Origin: Lachnospiraceae bacterium UBA4260
Lineage (GTDB): Bacteria > Bacillota > Clostridia > Lachnospirales > Lachnospiraceae
DNA length: 64,000 bases
Direction: 5' to 3'
NCBI GenBank assembly: GCA_002395235.1
Contig: DGWK01000032.1
Coordinates: 214,532 to 278,531, forward strand
The position numbers and the translations under genes are program-made. The notes under the pieces were generated by a model. The model was given only the letters and a program-made list of their open reading frames with translations. It was not told where the DNA came from and did not search any database. Below, piece by piece: positions 26,401 through 33,448 of the stretch (position 1 is its first letter; each line of letters starts with the position of its first letter).

Positions 26401-27692
26401 AGGCTGTTGTCTGAAACGCTGCTGTCTGAAACGCCGCCGGCTCTCTCGGTAACAACGTAGGAAGTGTTGCGCCAGGGAATCTCCCGATTGTCGGTGCCCT
26501 TATAGAACGTGACATACCCTTCCGGGTCCGTCAGGCTCGTCCCGTCATAGACCTTCTCGGCCGTACCTGTATGGATCGTCAGAGGCGCGGGCACTACCAG
26601 AAGTTTCCCGCTCACAGTCTCTATATCGGTAAAATGTTTGGTAACGTCTTCGCCTGCCTCATTGTAGATGGCATAGTTCGAGACGGGGTTGTCGCTCTCT
26701 CCGGCTTCCGTGCGGCTGCCTCCGGCACTGGCCTTTACCGAGAAAGCGGAGGGAAGGCCGTCAACCAGGATGTCCGATGTGCGGGTCAGGGGCTGCCCGT
26801 CATAATATTTGCTCGCGCTCTGCGCCACAAGAGTGACAGTGCCGTCCCATGTCCAGTCGCCATCTGCTGTATATTGTCCGGGCTGACCGGAAGGAATGAT
26901 ATCATCCGCAACGTCGCAGGCTTCCTTAACGCGGTTTAAGATCGAAGCGTCCTCCGTCACCCGGTCCAGCACAAATCCCTTGAGCTCTTCCTGCGTAATC
27001 TCCGAGACGACAGGTTCATGGGTCCCTTCCGCATCCTCGCTGTACTCCGGAACGATCGCTTTTTGGCCGGCGTCGACTGCGAGAGTCTGCTGCTGACCGG
27101 CATCGTCGAGGTATGTGATCTCGGTGGATCCTTCCAGGACGCCGACCTGCGAGAGGCGGATGATGCTGCCTTTCTCGGGCGCGAGCCCTGTGAGGTCCAC
27201 GGACTCCAGGTTCCCGGTGCTCTCGTCCGCGACGGGCTCGCTGGAGATGAACAGGATCGTTCCGCGTATGCCGACGGCGATCGTGGATGTCCGTACGTCC
27301 ATCGTCTCGCCCGCATCCAATTTATCACTCACATCGAGGAAGATTCTGCCTTCCGTGAGATTCATTGTGAGCGCGCCGTTCCCCTTGGTAAATTCCACGC
27401 GGCTCAGGGCGTCCAGCGTGCAGACGCGGCCATCGTCCAGGCCCACGGAAGCAGTGCTGGCTTCGCCGGTCTTCATGGCCTCGCCGCTGCCAAGGCGCGC
27501 GTTCTCCATGACAGGCCGCTGTTTTCCCGAAGCGTCCTCAATCTCCACCGTCCCTTTATAATGAAGCAGGCGCATCGTCGTGGACGTATACTCTTCCTCC
27601 GCAAGGGCCGTGCGCGGAAACACGCTCATAAGAAGCACCAGGGCGCTCACGCATGCACAGAAATAAGTGAACAGGCAACTACGTTCTTTCAT
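23484..27692 (-). CDS. Exported FecR-domain protein with MBG-like repeats and Glu-rich tail
   Basis: 1402 aa. A signal peptide (residues 1-28, 'FTYFCACVSALVLLMSVFP' core) is followed by a FecR domain (about 35-150: 'LGSGEAMKTGEASTASVGLD', 'STIAVGIRGTILFI'). Then at least seven repeats of roughly 80-90 aa begin with a 'YDGTPLT'-type motif, resembling MBG/Ig-like surface modules, up to about residue 1150. The last 80 residues are Glu/Pro/Ala tandem repeats. No sortase motif is seen. The frame is open to 27926, but GGAGGA precedes the ATG at 27692, where the signal peptide starts. It is likely a surface protein that talks to the CHASE2 phosphatase encoded right after it. Confidence 0.8.
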   Translation of the reverse strand: MKERSCLFTYFCACVSALVLLMSVFPRTALAEEEYTSTTMRLLHYKGTVEIEDASGKQRPVMENARLGSGEAMKTGEASTASVGLDDGRVCTLDALSRVEFTKGNGALTMNLTEGRIFLDVSDKLDAGETMDVRTSTIAVGIRGTILFISSEPVADESTGNLESVDLTGLAPEKGSIIRLSQVGVLEGSTEITYLDDAGQQQTLAVDAGQKAIVPEYSEDAEGTHEPVVSEITQEELKGFVLDRVTEDASILNRVKEACDVADDIIPSGQPGQYTADGDWTWDGTVTLVAQSASKYYDGQPLTRTSDILVDGLPSAFSVKASAGGSRTEAGESDNPVSNYAIYNEAGEDVTKHFTDIETVSGKLLVVPAPLTIHTGTAEKVYDGTSLTDPEGYVTFYKGTDNREIPWRNTSYVVTERAGGVSDSSVSDNSLSDNSQILYGICGVIWVNAANPLTGERREIQLRAGQKLTVYLSDQEGEQSIELKIENVSENDLPDKLLRLYADNEAMLQQACRDTGWDIEIIRGRIEALPESASGDGRIEQGGLLIPESDSDCLMQDLTNVSITIDTEITDYNDRALGTEEAHYASLAVDESIKVTPVGRQTDAGTSLNEYTIDWGSADRSNYEVSEDLGTLTVLPASATVTTGSAKKEYDGTPLTNSEASISGLVNGETATVTATGSITQVGSAANTYSIRWGSADSGNYSISEDLGTLRVTERSNVDEVTLTAASAEKTYDGTPLTDSSFTVEGLPSGFSVTAAVSGSRTDAGVSDNTITSFKIWNEDGNDVTAQFPEITAIKGTLKVNPASATVTTGSAEKMYDGTPLTGAEASVSGIVSADEGDVIVTATGTITDIGTADNAYSIDWGGAKSSNYTLSESLGTLEVTPNDTEITFASASAEKVYDGTALSAPAVTVEGLPEGLSYKCTAGGAVSIADAGTWSNQFDDIEYTSLDDDGNPIVGWRNAVIYDADGNDVTDRFTNLQFVTGTLTITPAELVVTTGSAEKTYDGTALTSSEASVSGLAEVDESQVSVTATGTITDAGTENNTYSIDWGSANSGNYTVSEEVGILTVEKLPIEFNLYFPKEMIDGVETEPTFVYDGYARSPEWITAFYEGMDGGLDPDDWDLDPEGKSYSFIFSLPGGGKVRLTGAGYSDAGTHAFEPAETFLEGSSDNYEFTFTDNLIVIEPVEIVLISDDTYAVTSDVYISEYGLKVQVNNVWAEAYEVVSTGENEWRISFDWGDKIDVGKIVIKDGNSFAITPIHQFISGDPDNYSIDTVDQEGTMVDPAYEVPDGLFGSMMMKEVEATGHIGTAADDEGTPADPAVSEPTQKEEVLTEEEAPAEEEVPAEEEAPTEEDWPAEEEAPAEEEVPTEEEVQKEEPKEEEPQAEEPKEEEPQQASLEETDTIG
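23521..23716 (-). repeat. Tandem repeats coding the Glu/Pro-rich tail
   Basis: A 30-bp unit (TGCGGTTCCTCTTCCTTAGG...) is present twice at 23521-23550 and 23551-23580 with two to three changes. Upstream, about seven shorter variants of TCTTCCTCTGCCGGCRCxT extend to 23716. They encode E-E-E-A-P-A type repeats. Copy number is likely variable by slippage. Confidence 0.75.
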
Positions 27693-27959
27693 AAAAGAAT
27701 CCTCCAAAACGCGTTTTGCTACACTTTTATTATATCGTAATTTCGCAACGCACTTCCATCTTTTTTCGTACATCGATGAGGTGTCCCGCTGTGTCCGGCA
27801 TGTCCGGCACGGAGCCGGCGTGTGAAACGATATGCCTGGCAAGACTGCGCAGAGCCCCCCCTGACGCCACCTCCGCATTTGCGGATGAACCGGAAGAGAA
27901 ACCGGAAGAAATCTGTAAGACACCAAAGAGCTGGAAGAAATAAAGGAAGCGGTAAAGAG

Positions 27960-28073
27960 AAAAAGGCAAAATCAAAACCTCGCGACTTTACTTTTGAAGA
28001 GGCTGAAGCTCTTCTCAACTATTTTAATTTCCAAAAATCAAATAAAGGAAACCACGCCTTCTATAATCAGTAA
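27960..28073 (+). pseudogene. HicA-like toxin remnant
   Basis: This frame reads 'KSKPRDFTFEEAEALLNYFN', then 'FQKSNKGNHAFYNQ' and a stop. HicA (YcfA) mRNA-interferase toxins start with R/K-P-x-D-F-T-x-x-E and continue to a catalytic-His 'KGKTSGSR..FYN' block. Here that block is shortened to 'NKGNHAFYN', which suggests a deletion. No hicB antitoxin follows. It is short and divergent, so this is tentative. Confidence 0.4.
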
Positions 28074-28119
28074 CATCTTTGCGTTCTCCTGTTCTCTCGA
28101 TATTCAACATATATCGTAT

Positions 28120-28356
28120 TCAGCGAATCTCCCTTTCTTCGTATAGGATCTCCGCTCCCGTGTTCTCTTCCACAAAGAGAGAAATGTCGTCCATCAGACT
28201 GTCTGCCATAGCATTGTGTGGTACTATAGCCGCCACACCAATCACAATAATCTGGTGGACATCCTGCTCATCAATCTCAGCCGACGAAACGTGATACCGG
28301 TTCTGCAGCTTTGAAATGAGGCTTGCTGTATTCTTCGCCTTACGAAAAAGGCCCAC
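28120..28356 (-). pseudogene. DUF503 (YlxP-like) C-terminal remnant
   Basis: 78 codons match the last four-fifths of the YlxP/DUF503 family: 'LISKLQNRYHVSSAEIDEQD', 'HQIIVIGVAAIVPHNAMAD', 'FVEENTGAEILYEEREI'. Members are about 90 aa, usually near ribosome-maturation genes. The N-terminal strand and the 'SLKEKR' motif are missing or replaced by 'GLFRKAKNTA', and no ribosome-binding site precedes the GTG at 28356. It is probably a broken copy; a functional shortened form is possible. Confidence 0.6.
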
Positions 28357-28758
28357 TGCGTTATTCGCAATAAGCCTTCTATCATTTGAATTGGCACATC
28401 TATTACATTATACAAGTTGGGGTGTGGTCCGTTTGTCCGCAGCTGGGGGCGAACGACCTCTGGGGTAGTTTGTACCCTTGGCTCGACCATTCTGCCAGCA
28501 CTCCCTCTCTTGTTGTTTGCATCCCGATGTGCTACTCTTGTTTATAAGCAAGTCTAATCATTCTCTCAGTCGTTACGGCTGTCTTATGTGGTGTTCTCCA
28601 CGATTATCCTTGCTATCTAAACTTGATACTGCAGGGAAGACGTGTAGAACCGGCATTGGATATTCCTACTGCCGACTGACTGGATTGTGATTCTGGCTTC
28701 CGGCCTCCCTGCCATGCTTTGGGGCAGCTATCTGCTCCGGAAGGGAGGTATAACATCT
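28357..28758. other. Gene-poor stretch with half a palindromic repeat
   Basis: About 400 bp with no supported gene. It holds the half-copy of the palindrome family (28455-28477) and, near the end, GGGAGG (28742-28747) as the ribosome-binding site of the next gene. Stops interrupt all longer frames. Confidence 0.6.
28455..28477 (+). repeat. Half copy of the GACCTCTGGGGTAGTTTGT palindrome family
   Basis: The left arm (GACCTCTGGGGTAGTTTGTA plus CCC) is identical to that of the full palindrome at 30265-30314. The right arm is absent and the sequence turns into unrelated DNA. Confidence 0.75.
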
Positions 28759-29616
28759 ATGTGTAATGCAAACAAGGAATATAAGGATAGACTCTTCCAT
28801 TTTCTATTCGGACGAGAGGAGCATAAAGACTGGACGCTCAGCCTCTATAATGCTGTCAGAGGCTCGGACTACATTAATGCCGAAGAAATCCGCATCAATA
28901 CGATTGACGATGTCCTTTATCTGGGCATGCATAATGATATATCGTTTCTGATCGTAGGAGAATTGAACCTGTTTGAACAGCAGTCATCCTTTAATCCGAA
29001 TATGCCACTTCGCATGCTCCAGTACACAGCCAAACTGTACTCAAAACTTGTGAAGCAAAATCATATGAACTATTATGGTTCCCGTCTGCTTGAGCTTCCC
29101 GTTCCCAAGCTTGTGGTTTTCTATAACGGGAGCACGGACAAGCCCGATGAGATGACCCTGAATCTGAGGGATTCATTTCCTGCTGATGCAGATCCGGATA
29201 TTGATGTTCGCGTCAGAATGATCAACATCAATCCGGACCACAGCGCAGCACTCCTTGAGGCATGCCGGCCGCTCAGAGAATACAGCTGGGTCATTGGCAA
29301 AATCCGTGAATATAATTCTGAAATGTCCCTTGTGGATGCGATCAGCAAGACGATTGATGAGATACCGGAAGACTTCCTTATATGTGACCTTCTTAAGGCA
29401 CACAAAGCGGAGGTAAGTGAAATGCTGGAGACTGAATATAATCAGGAGGAAGTTTTAAAAATCGTTGCCGAAGACGCCGAGAGACGCGGTGAAAAAAAGC
29501 TTTCTGAATTAATAAAGAAACTAACTCCCGGCAGTAAGGAATATGAAGAAGTGCTTAACGCAAGCCATGAAAAGCTTGAGGAGCTTTATAGAAAATATGG
29601 GGTTTCTGAAGACTGA
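28759..29616 (+). CDS. Rpn/PD-(D/E)XK nuclease family protein ('putative transposase' type)
   Basis: 285 aa. It starts 'MCNANKEYKDRLFHFLFG' and contains 'NDISFLIVGELNLFEQQS' with 'NPNMPLRMLQYTAKLYS', the pattern of PD-(D/E)XK proteins common in Lachnospiraceae and related to the recombination-promoting nucleases RpnA-D. The acidic D/E-x-Q residues of the core are present. The C-terminus is a charged helical region (about 220-285). GGGAGG lies upstream of 28759; an earlier ATG at 28687 is less likely. It is embedded among pseudogenes and palindromic repeats, as these genes often are. DNA cleavage is inferred from the family. Confidence 0.75.
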   Translation: MCNANKEYKDRLFHFLFGREEHKDWTLSLYNAVRGSDYINAEEIRINTIDDVLYLGMHNDISFLIVGELNLFEQQSSFNPNMPLRMLQYTAKLYSKLVKQNHMNYYGSRLLELPVPKLVVFYNGSTDKPDEMTLNLRDSFPADADPDIDVRVRMININPDHSAALLEACRPLREYSWVIGKIREYNSEMSLVDAISKTIDEIPEDFLICDLLKAHKAEVSEMLETEYNQEEVLKIVAEDAERRGEKKLSELIKKLTPGSKEYEEVLNASHEKLEELYRKYGVSED

Positions 29617-29715
29617 ATAATGGGATGACAACATTAGCCCCTGAAAAGCAAAGCAAGCAGATACTATGATTCATCAAGCGACCTACGTGCTGAAATGCAT
29701 GCAAGGGGAATAAAG

Positions 29716-29767
29716 CGACCTCTGGGGTAGTTTGTCCTCACCTGGGGACAAACTACCCCAGAGGTCG
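29716..29767. repeat. Long perfect palindrome, copy 2
   Basis: 22-bp arms (CGACCTCTGGGGTAGTTTGT plus CC, and its exact complement) flank an 8-nt loop (29738-29745). It is followed by two direct copies of GAGGTCGTTCTTCC (29761-29789). No T-run follows on either strand, so it is a repeat element more than a terminator. Confidence 0.85.
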
Positions 29768-29794
29768 TTCTTCCGAGGTCGTTCTTCCCCCCTT

Positions 29795-30241
29795 TCACCC
29801 TTGTCCAAAAAACGCAAGGCACTTCACGAGAATCCCGGGAAAGGAAGTGAACAGAATCATATCTGCAAGTGTAAAATACCCTTGCGACGTCCAGCCCTCC
29901 AAGGTCGCCATACAGATGAAGCAGCCAACAAACAGTGCGACATTAATTATTAGCATCAGCTTTGCAATGCCCTTCATTTTATGCGGCTCGTAAGGCAAAT
30001 GTTTCAACTTAGTCAACAGAACCATAAGAATATAATAAATCTCCAGAAGTAAAAGGCACACTGTAATAAAGGCGACTGCCATATCTGGTCCATTCTGAAA
30101 TTTATAATTCCTCATTAGAAAGTTGCTCTCCAAGATGAGAAGCATACTTGTAAGAATTATGCCCGGAACCATTAAAATTGAAGAAATAATCATAGGGACA
30201 TTCGGGCCTTTATCAATATTCGAGTTAGATGTATTGTTCAT
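29795..30241 (-). CDS. Four-helix membrane protein of unknown function
   Basis: 148 aa with four hydrophobic helices at about 16-38, 54-76, 89-110 and 122-143. A polar Asn/Ser-rich N-terminus ('MNNTSNSNIDKG') and the cytoplasmic loop 'TKLKHLPYEPHKMKG' are the only soluble parts. AGGAGC is placed before the ATG. I do not recognise the family. It is bracketed by the two full palindromes (29716-29767 and 30265-30314), so it may have moved or been regulated together with them. Confidence 0.65.
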   Translation of the reverse strand: MNNTSNSNIDKGPNVPMIISSILMVPGIILTSMLLILESNFLMRNYKFQNGPDMAVAFITVCLLLLEIYYILMVLLTKLKHLPYEPHKMKGIAKLMLIINVALFVGCFICMATLEGWTSQGYFTLADMILFTSFPGILVKCLAFFGQG

Positions 30242-30264
30242 GATGCTCCTTTCCTATTAGAAGT

Positions 30265-30314
30265 GACCTCTGGGGTAGTTTGTACCCACCTGGGTACAAA
30301 CTACCCCAGAGGTC
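30265..30314. repeat. Long perfect palindrome, copy 3
   Basis: 23-bp arms (GACCTCTGGGGTAGTTTGTA plus CCC, and its complement) with a 4-nt loop. They are followed by GAAGTCGAGGTCGAGGTCG, tandem GAGGTC units like those after copy 2. The arms share their first 19 bases with copies 1 and 2. Confidence 0.85.
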
Positions 30315-30334
30315 GAAGTCGAGGTCGAGGTCGT

Positions 30335-30724
30335 TCATTCCTCAATCCTCACCCACTCGATTCCCTGCGCCGCCAGGCTCTTCTGGATTTCTGTCCCCTC
30401 GCGGCAATGCAGCTTAATCCCGTAATAGTCTAATGTCGCGGCATAAATATACAGCAGCGAATCCGGCAGATATACGTCAGTGATCCCTTTACAATCATCG
30501 ATATAGTCATCGACATACAGAATCCCGTCCGGAATGACGAGCTCACCTTCTATACCTCTCGGAACAGCGATGAGTGTCTTATGGTCTTCACTCACAAGAA
30601 GTCCGTCGATTTCCTCCAGGCGGCTGTTTTTGGGATCTACTTCGAACCGCTTGAAGATCACGTTAAGCTTATGTTGTCCATATGAAAGCCCCCTCGTGAT
30701 CTCCGATACCTCTCGGTGTATCAA
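30335..30724 (-). CDS. Short BspA-like LRR_5 protein, probably a truncated gene
   Basis: 129 aa with LRR_5-like blocks 'LLVSEDHKTLIAVPRGIEGE', 'LVIPDGILYVDDYIDDCKG' and 'DVYLPDSLLYIYAATLDYYG', ending in 'IQKSLAAQGIEWVRIEE', which is the usual end of BspA-like proteins. Whole members are several hundred residues. I see no good ribosome-binding site before 30724 and the sequence upstream is AT-rich and unrelated. It is probably the 3' end of a longer gene, possibly still translated. Confidence 0.55.
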   Translation of the reverse strand: MIHREVSEITRGLSYGQHKLNVIFKRFEVDPKNSRLEEIDGLLVSEDHKTLIAVPRGIEGELVIPDGILYVDDYIDDCKGITDVYLPDSLLYIYAATLDYYGIKLHCREGTEIQKSLAAQGIEWVRIEE

Positions 30725-30970
30725 GCAATTCTTATTCTACCATATTTTGACCAGTGGAACCCTCGGTTTCTCACATGCTGATCTTGCCTGGCACAAAACT
30801 TAGCCAGGTAAAATGATATTTTAGCGTTTCGATGTGAATGCTCCATGTTAAAATCAAATTGATAGAACAATCCGCACACGCATAGGACCATTGTTGACAC
30901 GAAGAATATGAGGATCATTCAGTAGTCTTTCTCTTCTTGAAAGTAAACAGATCCTATAAGGAGGCAGAAA

Positions 30971-31483
30971 ATGTCCATACAAGAGAACCCATCCAATGAG
31001 CAGAAAACTTTGATTGTCTACTACTCTCTCGAAGGAAACACCGAATACGCCGCATCCAGAATCTCGGAGATCTGCGGTTTCGACATGCTGCGCCTTATCC
31101 CTGTAAAGAAGTATCCCGACAAGGGCTTCCGAAAGTTCTTCTGGGGCGGGAAAAGCGCTGTTATGGCAGAGACACCGGAATTGGAACCCTATGAATTCCA
31201 AGCCGAAAAGTATGGCCGCATCATTATCGGCTTCCCTGTCTGGGCGGGTAATGTCACTCCGCCGATCCGTACGTTTGTCCGGGATAATGATCTGAGGGGA
31301 AAGAAGGTCGCCGTGTTTGCATGCGAGAGCGGCGCCGGCGCAGAGAAAGCATTCGATAAGCTGAAAGCAGCTCTGAAGATCGACCGTTTTGAAGCAGAGC
31401 TGATCCTGATCGATCCTAAGGCGAAACCGGACGCGGCAAATGAGGAAAAGATCCGCAACTTCTGTACGCTGCTCACGCAGTAA
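30971..31483 (+). CDS. Flavodoxin-family protein
   Basis: 170 aa. The FMN phosphate-binding loop is 'VYYSLEGNTEYAASRI' (about 17-32), followed by 'RIIIGFPVWAGNVTPPIRTF' (about 82-101), the flavin-contacting loop with the conserved Trp-Ala-Gly, and 'KKVAVFACESGAGAEKAFDK'. These proteins are small electron carriers or quinone/NAD(P)H-linked reductases in the cytoplasm. AGGAGG is six bases upstream of the ATG at 30971. The gene stands alone and is followed at once by an HD-domain remnant. Confidence 0.88.
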   Translation: MSIQENPSNEQKTLIVYYSLEGNTEYAASRISEICGFDMLRLIPVKKYPDKGFRKFFWGGKSAVMAETPELEPYEFQAEKYGRIIIGFPVWAGNVTPPIRTFVRDNDLRGKKVAVFACESGAGAEKAFDKLKAALKIDRFEAELILIDPKAKPDAANEEKIRNFCTLLTQ

Positions 31484-31503
31484 CGGTGAATATAAGCTCT
31501 TCC

Positions 31504-31742
31504 ATACCGAGAACAACGCAAACACCCGGTCATTCCTTGCGGAAAACCGGGTGCCTGAGGAGATGATCAATCAGATCTGTACTGCTATTAATGAGGTATC
31601 CTTCAGCCGGAACCGCGGGAAGACCCCGAGTACCCTTGAAGGAAAGATCGTCCAGGATGCCGACCGGCTGGATGCCCTCGGTGCCATCGGCATCGCAAGA
31701 ACGTTCGCATACGGAGGAGAGCTGCGGGAGGATCTGCTCCGT
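31504..31742 (+). pseudogene. HD-domain hydrolase fragment, copy B
   Basis: The frame encodes 'RSFLAENRVPEEMINQICTA', 'INEVSFSRNRGKTPSTLEGK' and 'IVQDADRLDALGAIGIARTF', the latter half of a YedJ-type HD phosphohydrolase. The N-terminal half with the first His and HD pair is absent, and the end runs into the GH32 gene on the other strand. Bases 31576-31717 are about 93% identical to copy A at 21325-21467, ten kilobases away. Confidence 0.75.
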
Positions 31743-33224
31743 TTAGATCAGGAAATGCTCCTTCACCGCTCTCTTTAGCGTCCACATTCTGTTAAAGGTG
31801 TCTCCCTCGATCCGGAAGAAGTGTTCTTCCTGCGTGGGGAAGATCCTGGATGTGAAGACCGCGTCTCCGTCATTTACGAAGATCTCGATGGAGCTGCTGT
31901 CCACGAAGATCCGCAGGTGTGCCAGGCCGTTTTCCAGCGGTCTCGTGCGGCTCTCGCCCTCCGACTCGTTAAATCGGATCTTCATACCGCTTCTGTCCAC
32001 CGTGATCTCTTTGGCCTCTTCCTTATAGAGGATCGACAGGCCGCCTTGTCCCGCCGCATCCGTGAACAGATGGAGGCTGACGTCTCCTTTGCGGCAATCC
32101 AGTTCCACCTCCGCGGCGCGCGGCAGCGCATAGCAGCCGGCTTCGTTGGCTTCAAAGGGAAGCTTCTCCTCCCTGAGCTTTTTAAGCTCCGGCAGCGGCT
32201 GCTGGATCAGGCGCCTGCCCCTGACCGTCAGCTCTCTGGGAAGCGTCAGGCATCCGGCCCAGTCTTCCTCGTCTGTGGGATAGCTTACGTCCGGAACGCC
32301 CATCCATGCGATCAGGATTGCCTTGTCCGCATCCTGCAGGTTGTTGGCGCAGGCCGCCGCATAAGAATCGAAGCCAAAATCCAGCACGTGGAACTGTCCA
32401 TCCGGCGTAAAGGTCAGAGTCTCCCAGTCCATGTTTCCGATAATATAGCCGTTGTGATTCTGACTCTGCCCCCTTCCGGGTATGGTCAGGTGCTGCGGGC
32501 ACAACAGCAGCACGTCCCTTCCTCCGATATGCTCTACGGAAGGGCACTCCCACATATCGCCAAAAGATTCAAATCCCGGCACCTTCATCTCCCCAAGGAA
32601 GGTCCATCCGTGCTGCAGATCCTCGGACGAATACACCAGCGCGCATCCCCTCTTATCTTTGGTCTGAGCACCGATGATCATGTAATACACGTCGCTTCCC
32701 GGAATGCGGATGATCTTGGGATCTCTTTGGTGCTCCGTGTAGTCGGGATTGGCCCCGAACAGCGGCAGCGGATACTTCTCCGGCCATCCGTCGTTTCCAA
32801 GCCTTGCCAGGCATGTGTAGGCGTGGCGCGTCCAGTCTGCGTCCCTGTGATTGCCTGTGTAATAGAGGTATATTTTGTCATCGATGGGCATCGCCGATCC
32901 CGAATAGACGCCCTTATTGTCATATCCGTCCTCCTGGTCAGGAAGGAGGCAGACACCGAGATTCTTCCAGGTCACAAGGTCCTTGGAAATAATGTGATAC
33001 CAGTGTTTGAGACCGTGTACCGCGCCCCAGGGACACCACTGATAGAAAAGGTGCCAGCGGTTATCATGCCAGACAAATCCGTTGGGGTCGTTCATAAGTC
33101 CGGTAACCGCCTGATTATGGAAAGTCTGCCTGTAAGCGGATTTGCTGATCCGGTCGTACAGATCCTTGAGCTCCTGCGGATCCTTCAGATAGCGATACTT
33201 CTCTTCCCGCGTCCATTCTCTCAT
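31743..33224 (-). CDS. Glycoside hydrolase family 32 (sucrose-6-phosphate hydrolase / invertase type)
   Basis: 493 aa. GH32 signatures are complete: 'MNDPNGF' with nucleophile D46, 'HQRDPKII' (RDP at 167-169, transition-state Asp) and 'MWECPSV' with acid/base E226. A C-terminal beta-sandwich (from about 350: 'EIFVNDGDAVFTSRIFP') follows. No signal peptide, so it acts on sucrose, sucrose-6-phosphate or fructo-oligosaccharides in the cytoplasm. AAGGAGG favours the ATG at 33224 over the one at 33242. No sugar transporter or regulator is next to it. Confidence 0.92.
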   Translation of the reverse strand: MREWTREEKYRYLKDPQELKDLYDRISKSAYRQTFHNQAVTGLMNDPNGFVWHDNRWHLFYQWCPWGAVHGLKHWYHIISKDLVTWKNLGVCLLPDQEDGYDNKGVYSGSAMPIDDKIYLYYTGNHRDADWTRHAYTCLARLGNDGWPEKYPLPLFGANPDYTEHQRDPKIIRIPGSDVYYMIIGAQTKDKRGCALVYSSEDLQHGWTFLGEMKVPGFESFGDMWECPSVEHIGGRDVLLLCPQHLTIPGRGQSQNHNGYIIGNMDWETLTFTPDGQFHVLDFGFDSYAAACANNLQDADKAILIAWMGVPDVSYPTDEEDWAGCLTLPRELTVRGRRLIQQPLPELKKLREEKLPFEANEAGCYALPRAAEVELDCRKGDVSLHLFTDAAGQGGLSILYKEEAKEITVDRSGMKIRFNESEGESRTRPLENGLAHLRIFVDSSSIEIFVNDGDAVFTSRIFPTQEEHFFRIEGDTFNRMWTLKRAVKEHFLI

Positions 33225-33371
33225 TTCGTATTCCTCCTTCATGATAATGAGACAAAGGGACAGTCCCCTTGACTCAGATATATTTTACCATGATACACGG
33301 CATACAGTTACAAAAGAAACGTAAGAATGTCATGCTTACAGAGATGTTAAAAGCACAACAATTCGGGGATT

Positions 33372-33408
33372 AAAAAAACCGGAAATGCCTTAGTTCAGGC
33401 ATTTCCGG
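33372..33408 (-). terminator. Terminator of the metNIQ operon
   Basis: On the minus strand CCGGAAATGCC pairs with GGCATTTCCGG (8-nt loop; stem 33379-33408) and is followed by TTTTTTT. It lies 40 bp after the metQ stop codon. Confidence 0.92.
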
Positions 33409-33448
33409 TATGCTTCCGGTTTTGTCAAATACGGAGCATATATTCAGC

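Noticed and set aside
23484..27692. The MBG repeats as a CRISPR-like or minisatellite array
   Set aside because: The repeats are protein-coding, diverged at DNA level, of irregular length and without conserved spacers.
31821..33272. 483-codon plus-strand frame over the GH32 gene
   Set aside because: Antisense shadow; the minus strand carries complete GH32 catalytic motifs.
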